The notes beneath the pieces are model-generated. The model saw nothing but the letters and a program-made list of their open reading frames with translations. It did not search any database and was not told the origin of the DNA. From positions 8,083,501 through 8,147,500 of the forward strand of contig NZ_JAUSVA010000002.1 in NCBI RefSeq assembly GCF_030813695.1: DNA of 64,000 nucleotides, read 5' to 3'. This document shows, piece by piece, positions 40,736 to 48,236 of the stretch (the first letter of the stretch is position 1; each line of letters starts with the position of its first letter). Both the position numbers and the translations under genes were made by a program. Source of the DNA: Kitasatospora herbaricolor (GTDB lineage Bacteria; Actinomycetota; Actinomycetes; Streptomycetales; Streptomycetaceae).

Positions 40736-40939
40736 CTACAGCGGACGAATGTTCTCGGCCTGCGGGCCCTTCTGGCCCTGCGTGACGTCGAACTCGACCT
40801 TCTGGCCCTCGAGCAGCTCACGGAAGCCGTTGGCGTTGATGTTCGAGTAGTGGGCGAACACGTCAGGACCGCCGCCCTCCTGCTCGATGAAGCCGAAGCC
40901 CTTTTCCGCGTTGAACCACTTCACAGTGCCATTAGCCAT
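40736..40939 (-). CDS. cspA: Cold-shock protein (CspA family)
   Basis: 67 aa, ATG 40939 with GAAGGAGA followed by an A/T-rich spacer. A single cold-shock domain with both RNA-binding motifs: KWFNAEKGFGFI (RNP1, about residues 7-18) and DVFAHYSNI (RNP2, about 26-34). The length and the NIRPL end are typical of streptomycete ScoF/CspA proteins. It acts as an RNA chaperone and antiterminator in the cytoplasm. The long structured leader upstream (40940-41110) suggests control at the RNA level. Confidence 0.95.
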   Translation of the reverse strand: MANGTVKWFNAEKGFGFIEQEGGGPDVFAHYSNINANGFRELLEGQKVEFDVTQGQKGPQAENIRPL

Positions 40940-41037
40940 AAAAAAATCTCCTTCAAGGGGCTGTCCGAATTCCGCACCGTGCGGCCTTCGAGTCGCCGCG
41001 ATGAGCACCCACCCGGGGAAAACCGGGCAACAAAAAT

Positions 41038-41062
41038 GCGCCTGCGACACATCAGCAGGCGC
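41038..41062 (-). promoter_or_regulatory. Terminator-like hairpin in the cspA 5' leader
   Basis: Read on the minus strand, GCGCCTGC-N9-GCAGGCGC is followed at once by ATTTTTG, the form of an intrinsic terminator, about 100 bases before the cspA ATG. A second smaller stem (CCCGG...CCGGG) follows. This is a candidate attenuator or RNA thermoswitch for cspA. Its use depends on where transcription starts, which I cannot see. Confidence 0.5.
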
Positions 41063-41374
41063 ACACAAGTTCATGGGAACCACTACTGCAACTGATGAAG
41101 ACTCTAGCAGTTCCGGGCCCGTCGTGGTGAAGAATTTCGCCCCCGGTTCGGCGGGAGCCTCCCGCCGAACCGCCGGCCGCAGCCGACATGACTCCCAAGT
41201 CACCCAGGGCGTGCGGACGTTGATGGACAGAGCGGACGCCCCTCGGCTGTCGGCCGCCCCGGGGAGGGTGGGCGCGGGGAAGGGGGCGGCGCCCGTGCTC
41301 CCGCGCCCGTCCGATTTTTTTTGTGATGCCTCCGAAGCAGCCGCGCTCGTGCAATCTGGCGCATACTGAGGAGG
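41063..41374. other. Divergent promoter region of cspA and the 73-aa gene
   Basis: No gene seen. It should contain the cspA promoter (minus) and that of the small conserved gene (plus); an AT-rich tract TTTTTTTTGTGATG at 41315-41330 and a CATACTGAGGAGG segment before ATG 41375 are the visible landmarks. Confidence 0.4.
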
Positions 41375-41596
41375 ATGACGAAATCTGCAGCACTCCGCCG
41401 CCCCCTGCCTACGAGCCCCTTCAAGGCCCCGATCGAGGCTCCGCGCAAGTACTTCGCCGTCGGCGACCGCGTCACCCACGACAGGTACGGCCTCGGCACG
41501 GCCATCGGTGTCGAGGACGACGTCGCGGTACTCGTCGACTTCGGATCGCGTCAGGAACGGATCACCCAGCCGTACACCGCGATGTTCAAGCTCTGA
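41375..41596 (+). CDS. Small conserved protein with helicase-C-terminus-like beta fold
   Basis: 73 aa, ATG 41375, ribosome site GAGGAGG. After a basic N-terminal stretch (about 25 residues) the segment KYFAVGDRVTHDRYGLGTAI then VLVDFGSRQERI resembles the small beta-barrel found at the C-terminus of UvrD/PcrA-type helicases and in CarD/Tudor-like domains. Such modules bind RNA polymerase or nucleic acids. Its divergent place beside cspA recurs in streptomycetes, as far as I recall. Function unknown. Confidence 0.7.
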   Translation: MTKSAALRRPLPTSPFKAPIEAPRKYFAVGDRVTHDRYGLGTAIGVEDDVAVLVDFGSRQERITQPYTAMFKL

Positions 41597-42322
41597 CCCT
41601 GCTGTCCGTCCACCGCCCGGGGTGCCCGGCCCCGCGCGGTGGACGGACCCGTGGCAGGACTCGATCCACCCACGCGTTCACACGACCGTGCGCCCTGCCC
41701 GCCGTCGCGAGCCGCGTCGCGCCCGGGTGACGGGCCGACAGCCGGACCGCCACGGCCCGCGATCCCGCCGCAGGGACGCCCGAGGGGGCGCACCGCCGCG
41801 CCCGGGCGCGGGTGCGCCTGCCGGATGAGCTGGACCGGCCGATCCGCCGCGGCCCGGCACCCTCCACCGCCCACGCGCCGATCGGGTGACCGCCGCCCCG
41901 ATCGGCCACCGCGCCCCAGTCCGGCCGTGCGGTCACCCGGTCGCCTCGCCGGCTGCCGGTCGGAGCAGGGCCCGCACGTCGGGGACGGAGAGCAGTTGCA
42001 CGCCGATGCCGGTCGCTTCGCCGAGCCCCTGCTCGCCCGGCCTGCGCATTGTCCCCGGCACGGCGGCCCCCGGTGTCGGCCGGCTCCGAGGCTCCGGCCA
42101 CGACGGCTCCCGGCCTGCGCGACCGGGCAGCCACGGGCGGGAAGGCGCCGCACGGGCATCGCTGACGATCGCTCAGGAAGTCACTGTGTACGCCGCGTTA
42201 CGGTCGTATGGCGGGTTGACCGGGTGCTCTACCGGCCGGTACGGCGGCGGTACTAGCGTTCGCGTGCGCCCCGACCCGGGATGCGCCGACCACCCCCACC
42301 CCGCCCCAAGGAAGAGGCTCAG
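41597..42322. other. Intergenic region with terminator, no intact gene
   Basis: About 725 bp. On its left is the terminator 41604-41648. A short minus-strand frame (about 42045-41931) ends with protein-like translation (EQGLGEATGIGVQLLSVPDV), which might be a gene relic, but nothing recognisable. The right end holds the promoter of the acylase gene (a TTGACC hexamer near 42215 and the palindrome TACCGGCCGGTA at about 42230). Confidence 0.4.
41604..41648 (+). terminator. Hairpin terminator of the 73-aa gene
   Basis: GTCCGTCCACCGC (41604-41616) pairs with GCGGTGGACGGAC (41636-41648), a 13-bp perfect stem starting 8 bases after the stop codon. Confidence 0.65.
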
Positions 42323-45300
42323 GTGCCCCCAGCTCCTGTCCCGCTCCGCCGGCCGCGCCGCCGCCTGCGCTCGGCCGCCGTCGCGGCCCTGACCGCCGCC
42401 GCCCTGCTGCTGAGCGCCGCAGCGGCCACGCCCGCCGCCCCGGCGGCCGGCCCGGCCCCGGCCCCCGGCGACCCCTGCCTCGGCCAGTGCCAGGACATCC
42501 TCACCGCAGGCGAGAACGGTCACGCCACCCTCGCCGGGATCCTGCTGCACCAGAGCGTCGGCACCCGGCCCGCGCACTCCGCCGACCAGGTCGAGCGGTA
42601 CGACAACCTGCTGCACGACTACTCCGGGCTGACGGACGACCAGCTCGCCGCGTACTTCAACGACGCCTCGTTCGGGGTGCCGGCCGGTCAGAGCGAGAGC
42701 ACCCTCGCCCCGCGGCCCGGCGTCACCATCACCCGCGACAAGGCCACCGGCACCCCGCACATCAAGGGCACCACCCGCGCGGACACCGAGTTCGGCGCCG
42801 GCTACGCCGCCGGACAGGACCGCCTCTGGCTGATCGACGTGCTGCGCCACGTCGGGCGCGGGCGGCTCTCGTCCTTCGCCGGCGGCGCGGCCGGCAACCG
42901 TGCGCTGGAGCAGAGCCTGTGGGCCGTCGCCCCGTACACCGAGGCCGACCTCCAGCAGCAGCTGGACCGGGTGCGCGCCGCCGGCGCCCGCGGCGCCCAG
43001 GCCTACCAGGACATCCAGGACTACGTCGCCGGCCTCAACGCCTTCGCCACGGCGGACGTCGCCGCCGACACCTACCCGGGCGAGTACGTGCTCACCGGCC
43101 ACGGCTCCACCATCCAGCCCTTCACCGCCACCGACGTGGTCGCCGTCTCCTCGGTGATCGGCGCGATCTTCGGCGGCGGAGGTGGCGGCGAGGTGGAGAA
43201 CACCCTGGCCCGGATCGCCCTGCGCCAGCGCCTCGGCACCGCCGAGGGCGACCGCGCCTACGCCGCCTGGCGGTCCGGCGACGACCCCGAGGCGACCGCC
43301 ACCGTGCACGACGGCACGACGTTCCCCTACGCCGCCTCGCCCGCGAACCCCGTGGGCAGCGCGCTCCCCGACGCGGGCTCGGTCGCGGCCTTCGCCCACG
43401 CCCGGAGCGGTACCGGGACCGGTGCGACGCCGGCCCCCGTCGCCGCCACGGTCTCCGCCTCCGCCGCCACCGCGGACCCGGCCGCCGAGGGCGTGCTCCC
43501 CGCCGACCTCATCACCGCCAGGAAGGGCATGTCCAACGCCCTGCTGGTCTCCGGCGCGCACACCGCCTCCGGCCACCCGGTCGCCGTCTTCGGCCCGCAG
43601 ACCGGTTACTACGCCCCGCAGATCCTGATGGTGCAGGAACTCGACGGGCCCGGTCTGCGCAGTCGCGGCGCCTCCTTCCCCGGCCTGAGCTTCTACGTCG
43701 AGATCGGCCGCGGCGCGGACTACGCCTGGAGCGCCACCTCCGCCAACCAGGACATCACCGACACCTTCGCCGTCGACCTGTGCGAGCCGTCCGGGTCCGC
43801 CGCGACGACCGCCTCCCGCAGCTATCTGCTCGACGGCGTCTGCACCCCCTTCGAGTCGCTCCTCCAGCACAACGCCTGGGCCCCGACCACCGCCGACTCC
43901 ACCGCCGTCGGCGCGTACGACCTGGAGACGCTGCGCTCCGCCTACGGCCTGGTCACACACACCGGTACCGTCGCCGGCCGTCCGGTCGCCTTCACCGCGC
44001 TGCGTGCCACCTACCGGCACGACCTGGACCCGGTGATCGGCTTCCAGGAGTTCAACGACCCGTCGGCGGTCACCTCCGCGGCGACCTTCCAGCAGGCGGC
44101 GCAGCACGTCGGCTACACCTTCAACTGGTTCTACGCCGACGCGGACCACACCGCCTACTACAACTCCGGCACCGACCCCGTGCGCGCGGCCGGTACGGAT
44201 CCCGACCTGCCGATCCTGGCCGGCCCCGGGTACACCTGGCAGGGCTGGGACCGCGCCGGGAACACCTCGGCCGTCGAACCGCCGGCCCGGCACCCGCAGT
44301 CGGTCGACCAGGACTACTACGTCAGCTGGAACAACAAGCAGGCGCCGGGCTTCACCTCCGCCTGGGGCAACGGCGCCGTGCACCGCGCCGACCTGCTCGA
44401 CGAACGGGTCTCCGCCCTCGTCGCACGCGGCAAGGTCACCCGTGCGGATCTGGTCACCGCGATGGAGGACGCCGCCGCCGTGGACCTCCGGGCCGACCAG
44501 GTGCTGCCGGAGCTGCTGGCCGTCCTCGACTCCGCGCCGGTCACCGACCCGGCGCAGGCCGCCGCCGTCGCGAAGCTCCGGGCCTGGCAGGCTTCGGGCT
44601 CCCACCGGCGCGAGGCGCACAAGGGCGACGGCGTGTACGCGGACGCCGAGGCGGTCCGGATCCTCGACGCCTGGTGGCCGCTGCTGGTGGAGGGCGAGTT
44701 CCGGCCCGGGCTCGGCGACGGCGCCTACCGTGCGTTGACCGCCGTCGCCCCGGTCAACGAGTCGCCCTCGGGCGGCCAGCAGGGTTCGGGCGGCGGCGGC
44801 AGCACCATCGCCGCGGGCGAGGCCCACAAGGGGTCGGCGTTCCAGCACGGCTGGTGGTCGTACGTCGACAAGGACCTGCGGAGCGTCCTCGGGCGGCCGG
44901 TCCGGGGGCCGCTGGACCGGTCCTACTGCGGCAGCGGCTCCCTGCAGGCCTGCCGGCAGGTGCTCCTCGACACGCTGACCGCGGCCGCCGCCACGCCCGC
45001 CGCCACCACCTACCCCGCCGACAAGTACTGCGGCGCCGGCGAGCAGCTCTGCGCCGACTCGATCGTCCACCGGGCGATGGGCGGCATCACCGTCCCCAGG
45101 ATCGCCTGGCAGAACCGCCCCACCTACCAGCAGGTCGTGGAGTTCCCGGCCCGCCGCGGCGACGACCTGGCCAACCTGGCGACGGGTGCCGAGGCGACCG
45201 CCTCCGACTACCAGGACGCCGTCGTGGTCGCCTACCCGCCCCGCCAGGCCGTCGACGGCAACACCGGCACCCGGTGGGCCAGCAAGACGGTCGCCACGGC

Positions 45301-45565
45301 CTGGATCAGCGTGGATCTCGGTGCGGTGCGCAAGGTCGGCCGGACCGTCCTGGACTGGTCCGACCAGTACGCGAAGTCCTACCGGATCGAGGTCTCCACC
45401 GACGGCGCCGGCTGGCGCACGGTGTACAGCGCGACCGGCGCCGGCGGTGGACTGGAGAACCGCTCCTTCCCGCCGGTCGACGCCCGCCACGTCCGCCTCA
45501 CCCTGCTCGAACGGGGGACGGACAACCGGTACTCGCTGGACGAGATCGGCCTCTACGCGCGCTGA
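42323..45565 (+). CDS. Secreted penicillin-acylase-family amidohydrolase with F5/8 type C domain
   Basis: 1080 aa from GTG 42323, which has GGAAGAGG upstream; ATG 42281 in the same frame lacks a site. A signal peptide (about residues 8-42, basic start then ALLLSAAAATPAAP) precedes an Ntn-hydrolase precursor. The alpha chain carries YAAGQDRLWLIDVLRHVGRG; the self-processing Ser nucleophile is in KGMSNALLVSG (about residue 395), and the beta chain has ISWN-like YYVSWNNKQAPG. The last ~125 residues form a discoidin/F5-8C carbohydrate-binding module (NLATGAEATASD, DGNTGTRWASK, RKVGRTVLDW). Family members cleave acyl amides such as penicillins or acyl-homoserine lactones; the extra binding module points to a cell-wall or glycan-attached site of action. 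Confidence 0.88.
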   Translation: MPPAPVPLRRPRRRLRSAAVAALTAAALLLSAAAATPAAPAAGPAPAPGDPCLGQCQDILTAGENGHATLAGILLHQSVGTRPAHSADQVERYDNLLHDYSGLTDDQLAAYFNDASFGVPAGQSESTLAPRPGVTITRDKATGTPHIKGTTRADTEFGAGYAAGQDRLWLIDVLRHVGRGRLSSFAGGAAGNRALEQSLWAVAPYTEADLQQQLDRVRAAGARGAQAYQDIQDYVAGLNAFATADVAADTYPGEYVLTGHGSTIQPFTATDVVAVSSVIGAIFGGGGGGEVENTLARIALRQRLGTAEGDRAYAAWRSGDDPEATATVHDGTTFPYAASPANPVGSALPDAGSVAAFAHARSGTGTGATPAPVAATVSASAATADPAAEGVLPADLITARKGMSNALLVSGAHTASGHPVAVFGPQTGYYAPQILMVQELDGPGLRSRGASFPGLSFYVEIGRGADYAWSATSANQDITDTFAVDLCEPSGSAATTASRSYLLDGVCTPFESLLQHNAWAPTTADSTAVGAYDLETLRSAYGLVTHTGTVAGRPVAFTALRATYRHDLDPVIGFQEFNDPSAVTSAATFQQAAQHVGYTFNWFYADADHTAYYNSGTDPVRAAGTDPDLPILAGPGYTWQGWDRAGNTSAVEPPARHPQSVDQDYYVSWNNKQAPGFTSAWGNGAVHRADLLDERVSALVARGKVTRADLVTAMEDAAAVDLRADQVLPELLAVLDSAPVTDPAQAAAVAKLRAWQASGSHRREAHKGDGVYADAEAVRILDAWWPLLVEGEFRPGLGDGAYRALTAVAPVNESPSGGQQGSGGGGSTIAAGEAHKGSAFQHGWWSYVDKDLRSVLGRPVRGPLDRSYCGSGSLQACRQVLLDTLTAAAATPAATTYPADKYCGAGEQLCADSIVHRAMGGITVPRIAWQNRPTYQQVVEFPARRGDDLANLATGAEATASDYQDAVVVAYPPRQAVDGNTGTRWASKTVATAWISVDLGAVRKVGRTVLDWSDQYAKSYRIEVSTDGAGWRTVYSATGAGGGLENRSFPPVDARHVRLTLLERGTDNRYSLDEIGLYAR

Positions 45566-45590
45566 CTGCGCACCGCGCCGGCACGCCGAA

Positions 45591-45628
45591 GGCGGCCCGG
45601 CCCCGTCGAAGGACGGGGCCGGGCCGCC
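45591..45628. terminator. Bidirectional hairpin terminator between acylase and alpha-galactosidase genes
   Basis: GGCGGCCCGGCCCCGTC (45591-45607), loop GAAG, then GACGGGGCCGGGCCGCC (45612-45628): a 17-bp perfect stem between two convergent genes. Confidence 0.85.
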
Positions 45629-45637
45629 CGACGAGGG

Positions 45638-47374
45638 TCAGCTGGTCCGGATGAGGGTCCAGGCCTGCCCGGTGGCGACGGGCTGCTGGGTGAGGACGGA
45701 GTTCTTGACGCTACCGCTCGGAGTGACGGCGAGGCCGCTGCTCTGGGCGACGAGCTTGTATCCGTTGTTGCCGGCCGGCGTGAGGGCGAACTTCTGGTTG
45801 GGCTTGGCCGAGTCGCACGTGTACTGGATGACGGCCGCGCCGGCTGCCGTGGAGCCGCCGCGGATGTCGAAGCACTTGCCGGAGACCTTGTTCTTCACGG
45901 CGTAGGTGCCGTCGGGGTTGGCGGTGAGGATCCAGCGCTGGTTGTCGTTGTTGTTCCGGTCCCAGGTGAGCAGCTGCTTGCTGTTCTCCAGGGAACTGTT
46001 GGGGTCGTCGATCACCTGTGCGGGGCTGGTCGCGGAGGCGATCTCGTAGGTGCCGTCGGCGGGCGGCGCCTGGACGGTGCTGATCGTGCCGCCGGGGGTG
46101 ATGCGGTACATGGCGGTCTCGTGGGAGGCCAGGCTGGCGGAGAGGGCACCGGTCGTGCTGCTGGAGGCCCCGGTCCACAGGTTCTTGACGGTGTAGGAGG
46201 GGGCCCCGGCGATGCCGAGTTCGGCGACCGTGGTGGACACCGTGGCCGTGCTCGCACCGGTGTTGGTGAGGGTCACCGACCTGTCACCGCCGGCCAGTTC
46301 ACGGACCGTCAGCAGTTGGGTGTCGGAGTCGGTGACGATGCGGGCCTGACGTCCGAGGCTGTCCTGGTCGACGGCGATCACGTCGTGGTTGGTGAGGACG
46401 CCCTTGATGTCGGACGTCATGGTGGTGAGCTTGTTGCCCGCGACGAGGGGTGAGGCCATCTGGGCCCAGAGGCTGAAGTGCGAGCGGGCCAGGACAGGAT
46501 CGCTCAAACTGCCGACGCCGACCTCCATCATGTCCGGGTCGTTCCAGTGGCCCGGGCCGGCCTGGCTGCCGAGGCGGCCGTTGTAGCCGACGATGTCCAT
46601 GACGCCCATGCTGTACGAGTTGCTCGTCTTGGCCTGGTCCCAGTCGGCGCTGATGTCCTCGGTGGTCCGCCACATGTTGGCGACGGCGGACCAGTCGTAG
46701 GTGGCTCCGGTCTTGTCCGCGTGGAAGCTGTTGGGGTTGATGCTGTACACGATCTGGCGGCCGGTGTTGTGCAGGGCGTCGCGCATCGTGCTGAAGGCGG
46801 CGACCTGCTGGTCAAGGGTCTTGTCCGGGGAGCACCAGTCGTACTTGAGGTAGTCGACACCCCAGGCGGCGAACGAGTCCGCGTCCTGCTGCTCGTGCCC
46901 CTGGCTGCCGGTCGCCCCGGGGTAGGGGTTCTTGGTCTGTCTCTGTGCACAGGTCTTGTCGGTGGGCACCTCGTAGATGCCGAACTTCAGGCCCTTCGAG
47001 TGGATGTAGTCGCCGAGGGCCTTCATCCCGCCGGGGAAGCGCACGGGGTCGCCGTGGATGTTGCCCTGGGCGTCGCGCTGGGGGTCGAACCAGCAGTCGT
47101 CGACGATGACGGTGTCGTAGCCCGCGTCCTTCATGCCGGAGCTGACGAGGTTGTCCGCAGCGGTGCGGATGAGCTGCTCGCTGATCCCGCAGCCGAACGA
47201 GTTCCAGGTGTTCCAGCCCATCGGCGGGGTGATGGCCACGCCGTTGTCCAGGGCGGACGCGGGCTGGGCACCGATGGTCGTCAGCGGGCCGACGGCCAGC
47301 ACGAGCGCGGTGGCCAGCAGCGCGACGGCTCTGCGGGAACGGGAGGGGGAGGCGGGGGAATTCATGGTGGACAT
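45638..47374 (-). CDS. Secreted alpha-galactosidase (GH27) with ricin-B-type CBM13
   Basis: 578 aa, ATG 47374 (a second ATG at 47365 is possible). The signal peptide is about 40 residues, with cleavage near PASALDNG. The GH27 barrel begins TPPMGWNTWNSFGC; the nucleophile Asp is in YLKYDWC and the acid/base Asp in WNDPDMMEVG. A short beta-sandwich follows (SVTLTNTGASTATVS). The C-terminal ~140 residues are a ricin-B lectin module with QRW and QKF repeats (NDNQRWILTAN, KPNQKFALTP). It removes terminal alpha-galactosyl residues from galactomannan or oligosaccharides outside the cell. A possible operator, GAATCGATTC, lies upstream at 47648. Confidence 0.93.
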   Translation of the reverse strand: MSTMNSPASPSRSRRAVALLATALVLAVGPLTTIGAQPASALDNGVAITPPMGWNTWNSFGCGISEQLIRTAADNLVSSGMKDAGYDTVIVDDCWFDPQRDAQGNIHGDPVRFPGGMKALGDYIHSKGLKFGIYEVPTDKTCAQRQTKNPYPGATGSQGHEQQDADSFAAWGVDYLKYDWCSPDKTLDQQVAAFSTMRDALHNTGRQIVYSINPNSFHADKTGATYDWSAVANMWRTTEDISADWDQAKTSNSYSMGVMDIVGYNGRLGSQAGPGHWNDPDMMEVGVGSLSDPVLARSHFSLWAQMASPLVAGNKLTTMTSDIKGVLTNHDVIAVDQDSLGRQARIVTDSDTQLLTVRELAGGDRSVTLTNTGASTATVSTTVAELGIAGAPSYTVKNLWTGASSSTTGALSASLASHETAMYRITPGGTISTVQAPPADGTYEIASATSPAQVIDDPNSSLENSKQLLTWDRNNNDNQRWILTANPDGTYAVKNKVSGKCFDIRGGSTAAGAAVIQYTCDSAKPNQKFALTPAGNNGYKLVAQSSGLAVTPSGSVKNSVLTQQPVATGQAWTLIRTS

Positions 47375-48236
47375 GGGGGTCCTAGGGGTGCTGTGGGTGG
47401 GGGGTGGGATTGTGCCCCGTCGGGCGGTCGCGGCTCTTCCGGAGGCAGGCGGCTTGGGGTTCGTTGCCGATGGAGGAGACGCCCTGCAGGGCGGGGAGCC
47501 CGGCCGGGAGCGGAGGAGGGCCGTGTGTGGTGACGGCGGACCTTCGGACGGCGGACAGCCGGCTGCAGGTGGGTAGCGAGCGCGCTCCTTGTCGGGACTG
47601 ACTGCGCGGGCCCGTCGACTACGCTGAAGTTCCAACAAGAAGCGACAGAATCGATTCGAAATCACCAGGATCGAACTGGTGCGTCACAGGAAACGCCCCG
47701 TTCGCCCTGACCGTCAAGAGTTTTCGACGATCTGCTGCCATCCGAGACGGCCCCGTGATGTGGCCCCGGGCTGCAGGTGTCCCGCCCGGCGGGGTCGGCT
47801 CGCTCGACAATCCTTCCCCCATAGGCCTGTTGAGCAGGGATGGGACTGCGGTCCGGTGCCCCTGAGGCCAGACCCCCTTTCGCGGGGAGATGGGAAGGGA
47901 TGCTCCCGCTGCGCGGTGTCAAAGGGTCGTGGGTGCTTCCCGGCCCGCAGATCCGCTCGCAGGAGACGGTGTCGCGCAGGTGACGCCCGAGTGCCGCAGT
48001 TGTTAGATCGTGTTTGCTTCTGTGTAAACTCGGCGTCGAACCCGAAATCAGGGGACAGCAGGGCCTTGTTCGACGGTGCGGGGGAGCTGACGTTGTCGGT
48101 GGCAGTCCTGACACCCATGGCGCGCGGCTCGCCGGACAGGGCCGGGCATGCCGAGGCCCTCCCGGGAGCGTCGGTCGTGACAACCGCCGTTCCAGGAAGG
48201 GCCGGGCCGAGCAGGACGGACCAGCAGGGCCGGGTG
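47375..48236. other. Long intergenic region upstream of the alpha-galactosidase gene
   Basis: 862 bp with no convincing gene; frames through it lack coding bias and recognisable products. The AT-rich part around 47630-47700 and 48000-48050 is likely promoter DNA. The candidate operator at 47648-47657 is listed separately. Confidence 0.4.
47648..47657. promoter_or_regulatory. Palindrome GAATCGATTC, candidate operator of the alpha-galactosidase gene
   Basis: A perfect 10-bp palindrome in an AT-rich stretch about 275 bp before the ATG. LacI-family regulators of glycosidase genes use similar short palindromes. The distance means this is tentative. Confidence 0.25.

Noticed and set aside
41586..42256. 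Open frames in the gap after the 73-aa gene
   Set aside because: Arg/Pro/Gly-rich translations on both strands without ribosome sites or recognisable domains.
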